From contig CAJGCN010000003.1 of assembly GCA_904501815.1 (NCBI GenBank), positions 1 through 29,610 on the forward strand: 29,610 bases of DNA, read 5' to 3'. Each line of letters starts with the position of its first letter. Position 1 is the first letter of the stretch. Of the stretch, positions 7,850 through 16,301 are shown piece after piece. The translations under genes were made by a program, and so were the position numbers. Origin of the DNA: an uncultured Clostridia bacterium (lineage in GTDB: Bacteria > Bacillota > Clostridia > Christensenellales > Borkfalkiaceae). The notes below the pieces were generated by a model, which had not been told where the DNA came from, did not search any database, and was given only the letters and a program-made list of their open reading frames with translations.

Positions 7850-9352
7850 AAAAGCTTCGCCAAGCCGACTTGCCGTATCCGACGCAAGCAAGGAATATTC
7901 CCCCGTAGAGTTTACGGCGTATTCCGCAGCCTTGCCCGCCAGATACGCCCCAAGCGCTGCTCCGTCAAACACGGACAGACCTTCTGCGCAAAGGCTTGCA
8001 ATCAACCCAGAAAGCACGTCCCCGCTCCCCGCTTTCGCTTGGGCGGAAGTACCCGTAATATTCACCGTCGTTTTCTCGCCGTTGGTAATCACCGAAACGG
8101 CGTTTTTTAATAAAACGGTGATTCCCATTCGCTTAGCGAATGGTTTGGAAGCCGAAAGACCGCTTGCGGAAATTTCCGTCGGGGTAAGATCGGTGAGCCG
8201 AGAGAATTCTTTCACGTGCGGAGTGATCAATATTTCGCATTTTTTGCGGGCAAACAGAGGTTCTAAACCTTCTTTTTGATATTTAGCAAGAGAGTTTAAC
8301 GCGTCGGCATCGAGAATTAACTTCCCTTCGTAGTTTTCAATTAAATACGCCGCGCCTTTGCAAATTTCCGCGCTTATTCCCGCGCCCATACCAAAGGCAA
8401 CGCTATCAAAAGACAAAAGCTTTTCAAAATTCTCTTCTTCGAATACGATTTGCGCTCCTTTCGAAATGCCTTCCAAAAGCAACTCGGGCGCACGCAAATA
8501 ATACGCAGGCAAAATCTTTTCCGGCAAAAACAAACAAACGTAGCCCGCGCCACCGCGAAGAGCGGCGATTGCCGAAAGATACGGCGCGCCCGAATAACGC
8601 GCGCTACCGCCCACGATTGCCGTTTTCCCGTACGTACCCTTATGCGAATTGCGTTTGCGCTTAGGCAATAATTCTCTCACGTACGCCCTGTCCGCCAAAT
8701 AGGCGTAGGCGTTTTCGTCTTCCTGTAAGCGCGGTAAAGTGATGCCGATATCCGTTTTGCGTACTTTACCCGAAAAATCAGGTCCGTCGCCAACAAACAC
8801 GCCCGCTTTATATTCGCCTAAGCAAAAAGTTTCGTCTGCTTTAATCGCAGAACGAGCGGCAAGCCCGTTATCGCCGTTCACGCCCGACGGAATATCCGCC
8901 GAAAGCACCTTTACGCCCTTTTGTTTGCACGCGTTGACCGCTTGCGCTATTTCTTCGAATTTGCCTTCTAATTCCCCTTTAAATCCCGTTCCGAACAAAC
9001 AATCCACAATCAAAGAAATTTTACCCGACGGCAATTCTTTTTTGACTTTCCCGCCGAGCATTTCAAATTCCGCGCGGTTAATCTCACATTCGGAAGAAGA
9101 TTTTTCCGCAACGTACAAGGCAACTACGTCCCGTCCCCGCTTAAAGAGTATTCGAGCGCAAACGAACCCGTCCCCGCCGTTGTTCCCCCCGCCGCACACG
9201 CATACGATTTTTCCGCGTGGCGCAAGGCGTTCGGCTTCGTCGGCAAGAGCTTGTCCTGCTTTTTCCATTAAATATAACGACGGCGTAGCCAAACGCTCTA
9301 TCGTATATTTATCCGCTTCCCGCATTTCTTCGCTCGTGAGTATATAATTCAT
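7802..9352 (-). CDS. nnr: Bifunctional NAD(P)H-hydrate epimerase / ADP-dependent NAD(P)H-hydrate dehydratase
   Basis: 516 residues, the full two-domain length. Residues 1 to about 215 form the YjeF_N epimerase (VCGGGNNGGDGFVCARIL, VDCLFGTGFKGE, DIPSGVNGDNG). About 225-505 is the ribokinase-like dehydratase (VGGSARYSGAPYLSA, AFGMGAGIS, LDADALNSLA, ITPHVKEFSRL, and the catalytic GSGDVLSGLIASL). Together they repair hydrated NADH/NADPH. It is the last gene of the recX-birA-nnr operon, 23 bases after birA. Its C-terminal tail overlaps the convergent membrane-protein gene by 48 bases. Confidence 0.95.
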   Translation of the reverse strand: MNYILTSEEMREADKYTIERLATPSLYLMEKAGQALADEAERLAPRGKIVCVCGGGNNGGDGFVCARILFKRGRDVVALYVAEKSSSECEINRAEFEMLGGKVKKELPSGKISLIVDCLFGTGFKGELEGKFEEIAQAVNACKQKGVKVLSADIPSGVNGDNGLAARSAIKADETFCLGEYKAGVFVGDGPDFSGKVRKTDIGITLPRLQEDENAYAYLADRAYVRELLPKRKRNSHKGTYGKTAIVGGSARYSGAPYLSAIAALRGGAGYVCLFLPEKILPAYYLRAPELLLEGISKGAQIVFEEENFEKLLSFDSVAFGMGAGISAEICKGAAYLIENYEGKLILDADALNSLAKYQKEGLEPLFARKKCEILITPHVKEFSRLTDLTPTEISASGLSASKPFAKRMGITVLLKNAVSVITNGEKTTVNITGTSAQAKAGSGDVLSGLIASLCAEGLSVFDGAALGAYLAGKAAEYAVNSTGEYSLLASDTASRLGEAFLRLATEDTNDDGNGE

Positions 9353-9375
9353 TGTTTCTCCTTGTACTTCTTCCG

Positions 9376-10077
9376 TTATCTTTCGTTTACGCGCAGAGAA
9401 ATTTCCCCCGCCGCGATTTCTTTGATTTCTCCCCCGATTTTCACCACCAACTCACCGCGCCCGTTGACGGAAAGCAAGGTGGCGTGTACGCGTTCATTTG
9501 AAAATTCCAACGCTACTTGCTCCCCTATCCAGCCTAACCGCACGCGATAGTCTTCTTCAAAAAATTCTTCGTTTAAATAAACCAACAAACGCTTTTCCAC
9601 TTCTTGAAGGTCAAACGCTACACCGCGCTCCGCTTGCATCGTCGTTGCGATTTGGCTTAATTCGCTCGGCAACGCATTGTTTACGTTTAATCCAACCCCT
9701 ATGACCGAACTTAAAAGCTTTGCGCCCGAAAAGGTATTTTCAATCAAAATCCCGCATATTTTTTTTTCGTTTACGAATACGTCGTTCGCCCATTTGATTT
9801 TTGGCGCAAACCCGTAGTCTTCAAGCGTTTTACAAACGGCAACCGCCGTCCGTTGGGTCAACTTAAAAGCGTCTTTTGCCGAAAAATTCTCGTAGAAGGA
9901 AAGTTTAGAAAAATACAGCCCGCCTTCTTTTGAAGAAAAGCTTCTGTTTTTTGTGCCTTGTCCGCCCGTTTGCCTTTTTGCAATAACGACGACAGGCTTT
10001 CCTTGTTCTCTTAACGCCTTTGCATGCGTTTGCGTTGAGCTTACTTCTTCTAAACGCACGATTATTTCTTTATTCAT
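9376..10077 (-). CDS. birA: Biotin--[acetyl-CoA-carboxylase] ligase, catalytic domain only
   Basis: 233-residue biotin protein ligase that activates biotin and attaches it to a carboxylase carrier lysine. Seen: SSTQTHAK, the biotinyl-AMP loop in the divergent form TGGQGTKNRSF (usual GRGRxGRxW), KIKWANDVFVNEKKICGILIE, and GVGLNVNN. There is no N-terminal winged helix, so unlike E. coli BirA it should not act as a repressor. The ATG at 10077 lies 21 bases after recX in the same operon. Confidence 0.93.
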   Translation of the reverse strand: MNKEIIVRLEEVSSTQTHAKALREQGKPVVVIAKRQTGGQGTKNRSFSSKEGGLYFSKLSFYENFSAKDAFKLTQRTAVAVCKTLEDYGFAPKIKWANDVFVNEKKICGILIENTFSGAKLLSSVIGVGLNVNNALPSELSQIATTMQAERGVAFDLQEVEKRLLVYLNEEFFEEDYRVRLGWIGEQVALEFSNERVHATLLSVNGRGELVVKIGGEIKEIAAGEISLRVNER

Positions 10078-10098
10078 CTCGTACCTGCCTGCCCCGTT

Positions 10099-10722
10099 TT
10101 ACTCTTCTTCTATCTCTCCAAGTTCTTTTATCACGTCTTTCACCGTTTCGTAGGCAAAGCCTTTACTAAGCAAGTATCGACAAGCTTTTTGCAAAGTCAG
10201 CCCGTCGATTTGTTTTCCGCGCAGATATTTTTCTAAAAGGATTTTCGCCGTTTCCAACTCGTCGTCCACCGAAATTTCGCCGATTGCCCCGTCGATTTCG
10301 TTTTCGTCAATTCCTTTTGCGCGCAATTCCATACGGATCAATCTACTTCCTTTCTTTTTCGAAGCAAACGAAGCGTACGTTTTCGCATAGTCGCTATCGT
10401 TTAAAAAATTATACCCTTTGAGCCGTTCCACCACGTAGTCGCAAACGGCAGGCAAAAAGCCTTTCCCTGCTAAAAAATCACGGATTTGCTTTTCCGTTTT
10501 TGCGGTTGCGGTTAAGTGGCGCAAAGCTTTATCCATTGCCGTTTCCTTTTCGCTTTCTAATTGCATTTCGTTGAGCTGTTCCACCGTGATATTCTGCCCA
10601 ACCTTTAAACGGTTTCTTACCGTCGTTTCCAGCGTAAGTCCGCAACAAAACCGACCGTCGATAAAAATATTACACCGCGTTTTATCCTTTACCTGCGGAG
10701 TGATTGCCGTAATTTCGCTCAA
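10099..10722 (-). CDS. recX: Recombination regulatory protein RecX
   Basis: 207 residues from a TTG at 10722, which has AAGGAG 5 bases upstream and a consensus promoter just before it. An in-frame extension to 10839 would span that promoter and is rejected. The N-terminal part has the usual extra segment (NIFIDGRFCCGLTLET), followed by three RecX repeats of helical triplets (ALRHLTATAKTEKQIRDFL, YNFLNDSDYAKTYA, GIDENEIDGAI). RecX modulates RecA filaments. It is first in the recX-birA-nnr operon. Confidence 0.9.
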   Translation of the reverse strand: MSEITAITPQVKDKTRCNIFIDGRFCCGLTLETTVRNRLKVGQNITVEQLNEMQLESEKETAMDKALRHLTATAKTEKQIRDFLAGKGFLPAVCDYVVERLKGYNFLNDSDYAKTYASFASKKKGSRLIRMELRAKGIDENEIDGAIGEISVDDELETAKILLEKYLRGKQIDGLTLQKACRYLLSKGFAYETVKDVIKELGEIEEE

Positions 10723-10750
10723 AGCTCTCTCCTTATGCGTTTCTATTATT

Positions 10751-10779
10751 ATTCTAACACGAACGGGCGAAAAAGTCAA
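10751..10779 (-). promoter_or_regulatory. Promoter of the recX-birA-nnr operon
   Basis: Minus strand TTGACT, a 17-base spacer, TAGAAT, ending about 28 bases before the recX TTG start. Confidence 0.85.
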
Positions 10780-10843
10780 CCGACCGCGCAAATCTTTTCC
10801 GAAAACGCAAGAAAAAGATTTTACGATTATTTTGCGCAAAACC

Positions 10844-10872
10844 TTTACTTTTTTATAAAAATATGCTACAAT
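10844..10872 (+). promoter_or_regulatory. Promoter of the phosphoribosyltransferase gene
   Basis: Plus strand TTTACT, a 17-base spacer, TACAAT, about 40 bases upstream of the ATG at 10914. It is back-to-back with the recX promoter. Confidence 0.7.
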
Positions 10873-10913
10873 ATTCTCGTTGGATAAAATATATACGATT
10901 TAAGAGGTTTTTT

Positions 10914-11453
10914 ATGGAATTTCATGCGGTAGACATTCAAGGCTTTGAAGCTAAGCTTCCTATTCTCCCCCTGCCCAGCGGGATTAAAATCGCCTTTTTC
11001 AACCTGCACGGCGATAGCGAGCTTACCGAACATTGCGCAAAGAAACTTGCGCCCTACCTTGCCGATTGCGACGTTTTAATCACGGCGGAATCCAAAGGCT
11101 TACAGCTTGCGCATTGCACGGCGCGCGAGCTTGGTCAACGCTTTTACGCCGTTGCAAGAAAAACGAAAAAGCTGTATATGCAAGACGGGTTGGATATCGT
11201 AATCGATTCTTCTATCACGACAGGAAAAGAACAGCACCTGTATCTTTCCAAGCACGATTCCGACTTATTAAAAGGCAAAAAAGTTGGGATTATCGACGAC
11301 GTAGTGTCTACGGGCGCGTCGCTTGCAGGCTTAGAAAAACTCGTTATCGAAGCAGGCGGGATTATACATAAAAAGGCGTTCGTCCTTGCAGAAGCGGAAG
11401 CGGCTGAACGCAAAGACGTTATTTTCTTAGCGCAAATTCCTATTTTTGTATAA
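10914..11453 (+). CDS. Purine-type phosphoribosyltransferase (adenine PRTase-like)
   Basis: 179-residue type I phosphoribosyltransferase, expected to join a base to PRPP. The PRPP-binding signature VGIIDDVVSTGASL is at about residues 121-134. Upstream, LITAESKGLQLAH resembles the Apt/Xpt loop, and YAVARKTKK is the conserved Arg/Lys strand. Adenine is a plausible base, but specificity cannot be read from sequence. The ATG at 10914 follows AGAGG; the longer in-frame start at 10863 overlaps the -10 box. It is monocistronic, between its own promoter and terminator. Confidence 0.82.
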   Translation: MEFHAVDIQGFEAKLPILPLPSGIKIAFFNLHGDSELTEHCAKKLAPYLADCDVLITAESKGLQLAHCTARELGQRFYAVARKTKKLYMQDGLDIVIDSSITTGKEQHLYLSKHDSDLLKGKKVGIIDDVVSTGASLAGLEKLVIEAGGIIHKKAFVLAEAEAAERKDVIFLAQIPIFV

Positions 11454-11495
11454 TTTCCCAAAAATCGTGAAAAACTACGATAAAAAATAAATTTT

Positions 11496-11530
11496 CGGCG
11501 GGATTTTCTCCCGCCGTTTTCGTTTTTTTT
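11496..11530 (+). terminator. Rho-independent terminator
   Basis: 8-bp perfect stem CGGCGGGA / TCCCGCCG with a five-base loop, followed by TTTTCGTTTTTTTT, 43 bases after the phosphoribosyltransferase stop. Confidence 0.92.
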
Positions 11531-11541
11531 GCAGGGAACGC

Positions 11542-11570
11542 TTGCAATTTTTTTTTAGATACGCTATAAT
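11542..11570 (+). promoter_or_regulatory. Promoter of the large repeat-protein gene
   Basis: TTGCAA, a 17-base spacer, TATAAT. The predicted transcript starts near 11577, directly at the base of a stable hairpin. Confidence 0.8.
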
Positions 11571-11579
11571 AAATATAAG

Positions 11580-11628
11580 CTCCCGTAGTATTGCTCGCCT
11601 GCGCGCACGCGTGAGAAGACTATCGGAG
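11580..11628 (+). promoter_or_regulatory. Structured 5' leader hairpin of the repeat-protein mRNA
   Basis: CTCCCGTAGT pairs with ACTATCGGAG (9 of 10 positions, one wobble), enclosing an inner stem CTCGC / GTGAG and GCG-CGCA-CGC. It sits at the predicted 5' end of the message, 24 bases before the ATG. It matches no riboswitch I know; mRNA protection or regulation are both possible. Confidence 0.5.
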
Positions 11629-11652
11629 TAAAAGGAAAAAGAGAGAACGCTT

Positions 11653-14600
11653 ATGCCTAGAAGAGATTACGAATACGAACAAATGAATCCAAGACAAAGA
11701 GAAAGAATGCGTCCGCGCAAAAAAGGCGGAGTAGGCGGTAAAGTCCTTGCCGCAGGTTTAGGATTTCTATTCGGAATTATCGCCACCGTCGGGGGCGTAG
11801 CGGGCGCAGGGTATTACATAGCGTCTACCTTTACCGTCAAAGATACGATCAATAAAGTCAACGAACTTGCGGGGACAAATATCGACTATAAGGAATACGT
11901 GACGGATAAATATGCAAGCCAAACGGTTATCGGGCTCGTAGGCGAATTGAAAAAAGTTGCCGACGATATGCAAAAGAACGGCGGATCGTTTGAAAAGCTC
12001 AACGAAATTTCCCCTACCGTAGCCACCGCAATCGACAATCTTGCGAAAATCCTTAAAGACTACGGCTCGAATATGACCGAACAGGAAATCGACGATAAGC
12101 TGATGAAATCCAAATTCGACGTGCTCGGCGTGGCGTTTGAAGAAATTCTCTACACTCTCCAACTCGGTAAGCTTTTGGAAAGCACGAACAACCTGAACAC
12201 CGCCGAAGAATTGATGATGTTTATTTGCTTCGGAGAAAAAGGCAACGACGAAAAGAGCGGGGATTATCATATCGACGCAAAAGGCAAAGTTATCGTGCAC
12301 GAAAGCGCAAACGCGCTTACGCTCGGGGATTTTGCAAGCGACGGTATCAATGCTTTAATGGACAATATTCCCTTAGATTTGCTCATTGACGATTCTCAGC
12401 TCACCGAAGACAACGCTATGATGCTCGCCCTTGCTTACGGCACCGAAGGCAAGCATTGGGATTGGAATAAAAAGAACGGCGAAGCGGTTATGCGCCAACA
12501 ATCTTTCGTCAAAGGCATGGCAAAAAACAACGCAACTTTCTACGATATCGACGGCAACGCTGTGAGCGCCGTATCCATATCGAATACGGTATACAAAGTT
12601 TCGGAAACGGACGAAACGGACGGCTCGACGACGGCGTTTTATTTGGAATACGACGAAAAGTCGGGAGCGTATTTGGCTTGGGAAAACGAAGATTGCACAC
12701 TCCCCTATCTTTATAAAAAAACGATGGTCGGGGATTTAAAAAGCGGAGCAGATACACTCATTAACGATATTCAGTTAGGGCCTATTTTCAACGTGGGTTT
12801 AGACGATATCAAAAAAGCGTACGACAGCGACCCGAAAAACGACCCCGACGCGATTATTCTCGCCCTTGCCTACGGCGAAAAGGGAACGCACTACGATATT
12901 GAAAACGGAGAAGTCGTTTGGAAAGGCGACCATAAACCCCGTACGATTAAGGATTTGACGAAAGACGGGGGCGCAAGCGCGCTTTTAGACGAAATTAAAC
13001 TTTCCACCCTTTTGGAAATTTCCCCGCTTGATAAATACACCGACCCTAAAAATCCGCCTGACCCGATTATGCTTGCGCTTGCATTCGGAGAAGAAGGTAC
13101 GCATTATAATTTAACGGACGAAAACAAAGACGGTACGCCTGATACCGTTGTTTGGATCGGCGACAACAAAGAACGCACGGTCAAAGACCTGACCGACGAC
13201 AGCGATTCCATTTTCGACGAGCTTACACTCTCGTCCGTTCTCGAACTGAAACCGACGGATAATAAGGTAATGCTTTCTCTTGCCTACGGAAAGTCTTCTC
13301 ACTATACCGTCAACGGCGATACATTCATAATGAACCCCGTCGTTTATAAGCTGTTTAAAGGCACGGTGTATAACGACGATTACGAAGCGGTGCTGACAAA
13401 CGCGGTTGCGGACAGCGACAAAGTGTATACGCTGACGCAGGATAAAAAGACCGTTTATTTAAAAGAAACGGACGGCGTTTTGTATGCTTACGAAACCAAA
13501 GCGCAAGCGATTACGGCACAACCCGCCGACCGTATTACTTATAAAAAGACGGTACTTAACGATTTGACGGGTAGTGGCGCAACTAAGTTAATTGATGCGA
13601 TTGAGCTTGGCGCGGCGTTAGACGTGGACATTGCAGACACGTCCGACGAACTTTTGCATGCGCTCGCGTATGGATATAAAGACGAAAACTATACGCTTAA
13701 CGGAACGGCGGTTAAGTGGCTTATTCAAGACGAAACGACGGGCAAACCCTACGCCCCGCGCACGATTAAGGATTTGAGCGATAATTCCGACGAAATTTTT
13801 AATTCTATCCGTTTGGCAACCGTGCTCGGCGCAAAAATGGAAGACAACTCGTCCGACGAGCTTTTGCACGCGCTTGCGTTCGGGTATAAAGACACGCATT
13901 TTAAAATTAAAGCGGATAATTCTGTGGAATGGCTTACGGACGAAAACGGCAAGAAATATTCCTACCGCACTATCGACGATTTAAAAAATAATTCGGAAAC
14001 CATTTTCGACGACTTGCGCTTGGCGACGGTACTCGACGTAAACGCCGAATCCCACGAAATTATTATCGCACTTGCGTACGGCACGGAAGCGAAAGATTTC
14101 GATTATAAAGACGTAAATAACGACGGAAAAATCGACAAAAACGACGGGAAAGAAGCTTTCCAAATGAAAAACGGAAGCAAACCGCATACCGTGAAAGAAC
14201 TCAAAGAAGGTGGCGGGAAAGATCTTTTGGATAATATCGAGCTTTCTTCCATTTTCTATAAGCCCGACCCCAAAAAGGATAAGGTACAAATGTTCCTTAT
14301 CTACGGAAAGCAAGACGTCCATTATTCCTACACCACCGAAGCGGACGGTTCACACGATATCCAAATGCTTCAAAAGAGAGTGGCAATTTGTCAGCACCCG
14401 CATAAAAAAGTCTACGACGAATATGGGCATTGGATTGAAAACGGTTCGGTTGCCCCGTATACGGAAAGCAACGCGTTCGAATATATTTATACCGACCCTA
14501 ACGGAGATAAATATTATTTGAAAAAAGCCGATAAAGCCCCCTTTAGCGAGCTTACCGACGACAGCACGGGAGCAGATCCTTATTCCGAAGCGTTATTTTA

Positions 14601-15093
14601 CTACGTTTTTGATACGAACGGCAAAAAAGTGATGTTTACTTCCCGAACGCTTGGGCAATTAACGCGGGATAAAGCGTTGCTCGACGATATTTCCAAAGCC
14701 TTGTCCGTGCGTGATTTTCTTGGCGACGATGCGGGTTTAGACGGCAATTTCGTTTTAAAGCACGTAGCCGATCATAAAATCGACGAGCTTCCCACCGCTA
14801 TCAGTAAGCTTACCGTGCAACAGGTATTTAAAGATAAAATTTACGATAGCAACGGAAATATAACGGGGACTTGGAAATATCTCTTGAAGAAAAACGGCGT
14901 AGAACAAGAATACTTACTTGAAAATATCAACGAAATGATTGATAATATGAAAGAAAACGTTAAAAAAGCCACCCTTTCTCAATTATATACCGACGGATTA
15001 ATTGGAACTGCACCAAGCACCGTAATTGCAAATAAAACCATTGACGAGTTGATTGCTTACGTTGATGCATTACAAAGTGGCAGAAATTCTTAA
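11653..15093 (+). CDS. Large membrane-anchored extracellular repeat protein, unknown function
   Basis: 1146 residues. A basic cytoplasmic N-terminus (about 1-27, rich in Arg/Lys) leads into one Gly/Ala-rich membrane segment (about 28-57); the rest should be outside the cell. The exterior is made of about eight to ten degenerate repeats built on the pattern [TV][IV]KDL-x(6-9)-[LI][LF]D-x-[IL]-x-L-x(2)-[VL]L, then [LI]ALA[YF]G about 15-20 residues later. Clear copies begin near bases 12320, 12727, 12943, 13175, 13552, 13762, 13969 and 14188. One inter-repeat loop carries DVNNDGKIDKND (near 14110), an EF-hand or dockerin-like calcium loop. No LPXTG anchor or enzyme motif was seen. It is not clearly related to its neighbours. 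Confidence 0.88.
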   Translation: MPRRDYEYEQMNPRQRERMRPRKKGGVGGKVLAAGLGFLFGIIATVGGVAGAGYYIASTFTVKDTINKVNELAGTNIDYKEYVTDKYASQTVIGLVGELKKVADDMQKNGGSFEKLNEISPTVATAIDNLAKILKDYGSNMTEQEIDDKLMKSKFDVLGVAFEEILYTLQLGKLLESTNNLNTAEELMMFICFGEKGNDEKSGDYHIDAKGKVIVHESANALTLGDFASDGINALMDNIPLDLLIDDSQLTEDNAMMLALAYGTEGKHWDWNKKNGEAVMRQQSFVKGMAKNNATFYDIDGNAVSAVSISNTVYKVSETDETDGSTTAFYLEYDEKSGAYLAWENEDCTLPYLYKKTMVGDLKSGADTLINDIQLGPIFNVGLDDIKKAYDSDPKNDPDAIILALAYGEKGTHYDIENGEVVWKGDHKPRTIKDLTKDGGASALLDEIKLSTLLEISPLDKYTDPKNPPDPIMLALAFGEEGTHYNLTDENKDGTPDTVVWIGDNKERTVKDLTDDSDSIFDELTLSSVLELKPTDNKVMLSLAYGKSSHYTVNGDTFIMNPVVYKLFKGTVYNDDYEAVLTNAVADSDKVYTLTQDKKTVYLKETDGVLYAYETKAQAITAQPADRITYKKTVLNDLTGSGATKLIDAIELGAALDVDIADTSDELLHALAYGYKDENYTLNGTAVKWLIQDETTGKPYAPRTIKDLSDNSDEIFNSIRLATVLGAKMEDNSSDELLHALAFGYKDTHFKIKADNSVEWLTDENGKKYSYRTIDDLKNNSETIFDDLRLATVLDVNAESHEIIIALAYGTEAKDFDYKDVNNDGKIDKNDGKEAFQMKNGSKPHTVKELKEGGGKDLLDNIELSSIFYKPDPKKDKVQMFLIYGKQDVHYSYTTEADGSHDIQMLQKRVAICQHPHKKVYDEYGHWIENGSVAPYTESNAFEYIYTDPNGDKYYLKKADKAPFSELTDDSTGADPYSEALFYYVFDTNGKKVMFTSRTLGQLTRDKALLDDISKALSVRDFLGDDAGLDGNFVLKHVADHKIDELPTAISKLTVQQVFKDKIYDSNGNITGTWKYLLKKNGVEQEYLLENINEMIDNMKENVKKATLSQLYTDGLIGTAPSTVIANKTIDELIAYVDALQSGRNS

Positions 15094-15128
15094 ATAAAAA
15101 AGATTTTCTAAAAAAAGTTAAAAAACGG

Positions 15129-15157
15129 TTGACTATTTTTCAAAAAAGGGATATAAT
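15129..15157 (+). promoter_or_regulatory. Promoter of the rpsF-ssb-rpsR operon
   Basis: TTGACT, a 17-base spacer, TATAAT, about 80 bases before rpsF. Confidence 0.9.
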
Positions 15158-15165
15158 AATTACAT

Positions 15166-15215
15166 ACGGCTATTTGAATAGTCGTTTTAACCTTGCGTGT
15201 GGAGATCGCACGCCG
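15166..15215 (+). promoter_or_regulatory. Candidate S6:S18 autoregulatory leader of rpsF
   Basis: The leader contains a hairpin at 15166-15183 and a second, 7-bp stem (GCGTGTG pairing with CGCACGC, five-base loop) whose 3' arm runs into CCG. A CCG element near a hairpin is the hallmark of the known S6:S18-binding leader of rpsF mRNAs. I have not checked it against a covariance model, so the assignment is tentative. Confidence 0.45.
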
Positions 15216-15239
15216 AATAAGACCAGGAGGTGAAAGAAT

Positions 15240-15524
15240 ATGGCTAAGTACGAAATGCTCTATTTGCTTAACAACGACTCTACGGAAGAAGTTAAGGCAG
15301 CTGAAATCGCGAAATACGAAGATATCGTAAAAGCGAACGGCGGCGTTGTCGTTTCGACGGACAAGTGGGGTGCAAAGAAAACGATGTACCCGATTAAGTT
15401 CAAGAACGAAGCTTACTACGTATTGATGACGTTCGAAGCCGAAGCAGCTACGCTTGTGGAACTTGAACGTGTTGCCGGCATTGACGCGGAAGTGTTAAGA
15501 CGTATGATAACGAAACTCAATTGA
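15240..15524 (+). CDS. rpsF: 30S ribosomal protein S6
   Basis: 94 residues, the usual size. It starts MAKYEMLYLLNNDSTEE and contains DKWGAKKTMYPIKFKNEAYYVLM, typical of S6. An AGGAGGTG site precedes the ATG. S6 pairs with S18 on the central domain of 16S rRNA, and the S18 gene closes this operon. Confidence 0.97.
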   Translation: MAKYEMLYLLNNDSTEEVKAAEIAKYEDIVKANGGVVVSTDKWGAKKTMYPIKFKNEAYYVLMTFEAEAATLVELERVAGIDAEVLRRMITKLN

Positions 15525-15541
15525 TAAGGTAGTAGAAAATT

Positions 15542-15967
15542 ATGAACAAAGTATTTTTAATCGGAAACTTAACGCGCGACCCTGAACTCAGCGAAACCCC
15601 TTCGGGCGTAGCTGTATGTCATTTTGCAATCGCAGTCAACAGAGGCTACGCTTCTCAAGACGGCGAACGTCAAACGGACTTTTTCAACTGTACCGCATGG
15701 CGCGGACAGGCTGAAACGATTGCGCGTTATACCAAAAAAGGCAACAAAGTTGCCGTCAGCGGAAGCATTCAGCTTCGCAACTACGAAGATAATCAAGGCG
15801 TTAAACGCAACGCGGTTGATATTATCGTGCAGGACGTTGAATTTTTAACCCCCAAAGCGAGCGGTGAATTCGACGGCGAAGAAGTAGATGCTCCCCGCGC
15901 AGCTCAACCCGCAAAGAAGAAACCCGTTCTCCGTCCTATCGACGACGACAACGATATGCCCTTCTAA
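15542..15967 (+). CDS. ssb: Single-stranded DNA-binding protein
   Basis: 141 residues. The OB-fold domain covers about 1-108 (MNKVFLIGNLTRDPEL, DFFNCTAWRGQAE, KKGNKVAVSGSIQLRNYED), followed by a short acidic/proline linker and the conserved C-terminal tip DDDNDMPF that binds SSB partner proteins. It lies 17 bases after rpsF and 33 before rpsR, the standard bacterial order. Confidence 0.97.
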   Translation: MNKVFLIGNLTRDPELSETPSGVAVCHFAIAVNRGYASQDGERQTDFFNCTAWRGQAETIARYTKKGNKVAVSGSIQLRNYEDNQGVKRNAVDIIVQDVEFLTPKASGEFDGEEVDAPRAAQPAKKKPVLRPIDDDNDMPF

Positions 15968-16000
15968 TTCGGGTTAAAATAATCTAAGGAGAATTGTATT

Positions 16001-16249
16001 ATGGAAGAAAAAGCACCCGTAAAAAAGGTTTTTAAGAAAATGCCCCGTAAAAAGGTATGCGCTTTCTGCCAAGAGAAAATTACCGATATCGACTATAAGG
16101 ACGTAAACCGTTTGAAGAAATTCATCACGGAAGGCGGTAAAATTCTTCCCCGCAGAATGAGCGGTACGTGCGCGGCGCACCAAAGACATCTCGCAACGGC
16201 TATTAAGCGCGCGAGAATCGCTTCTCTTCTCCCTTTCAAAGGCGAGTAA
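16001..16249 (+). CDS. rpsR: 30S ribosomal protein S18, zinc-binding (C+) form
   Basis: 82 residues with the S18 core DIDYKDVNRLKKFITEGGKILPRR and HQRHLATAIKRARIASLLPF. The Cys pair in VCAFC plus the Cys/His pair in GTCAAH indicate the zinc-ribbon C+ form rather than the cysteine-free C- form that many bacteria use under zinc limitation. It is the last gene of the operon, followed by a terminator. Confidence 0.97.
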   Translation: MEEKAPVKKVFKKMPRKKVCAFCQEKITDIDYKDVNRLKKFITEGGKILPRRMSGTCAAHQRHLATAIKRARIASLLPFKGE

Positions 16250-16265
16250 TCTAAGAAGTAAAATC

Positions 16266-16296
16266 AATCCCGAAGCTTTCGCTTCGGGATTTTTTA
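16266..16296 (+). terminator. Terminator of the rpsF operon
   Basis: 11-bp perfect stem AATCCCGAAGC / GCTTCGGGATT with a TTTC loop and a following T run. It lies between convergent genes; on the minus strand the T run is weaker, so it may serve the collagen-like gene only in part. Confidence 0.92.
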
Positions 16297-16301
16297 TTGC
16301 G

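Noticed and set aside
10723..10839. N-terminal extension of RecX
   Set aside because: It covers the TTGACT/TAGAAT promoter; the TTG at 10722 has a proper ribosome site.
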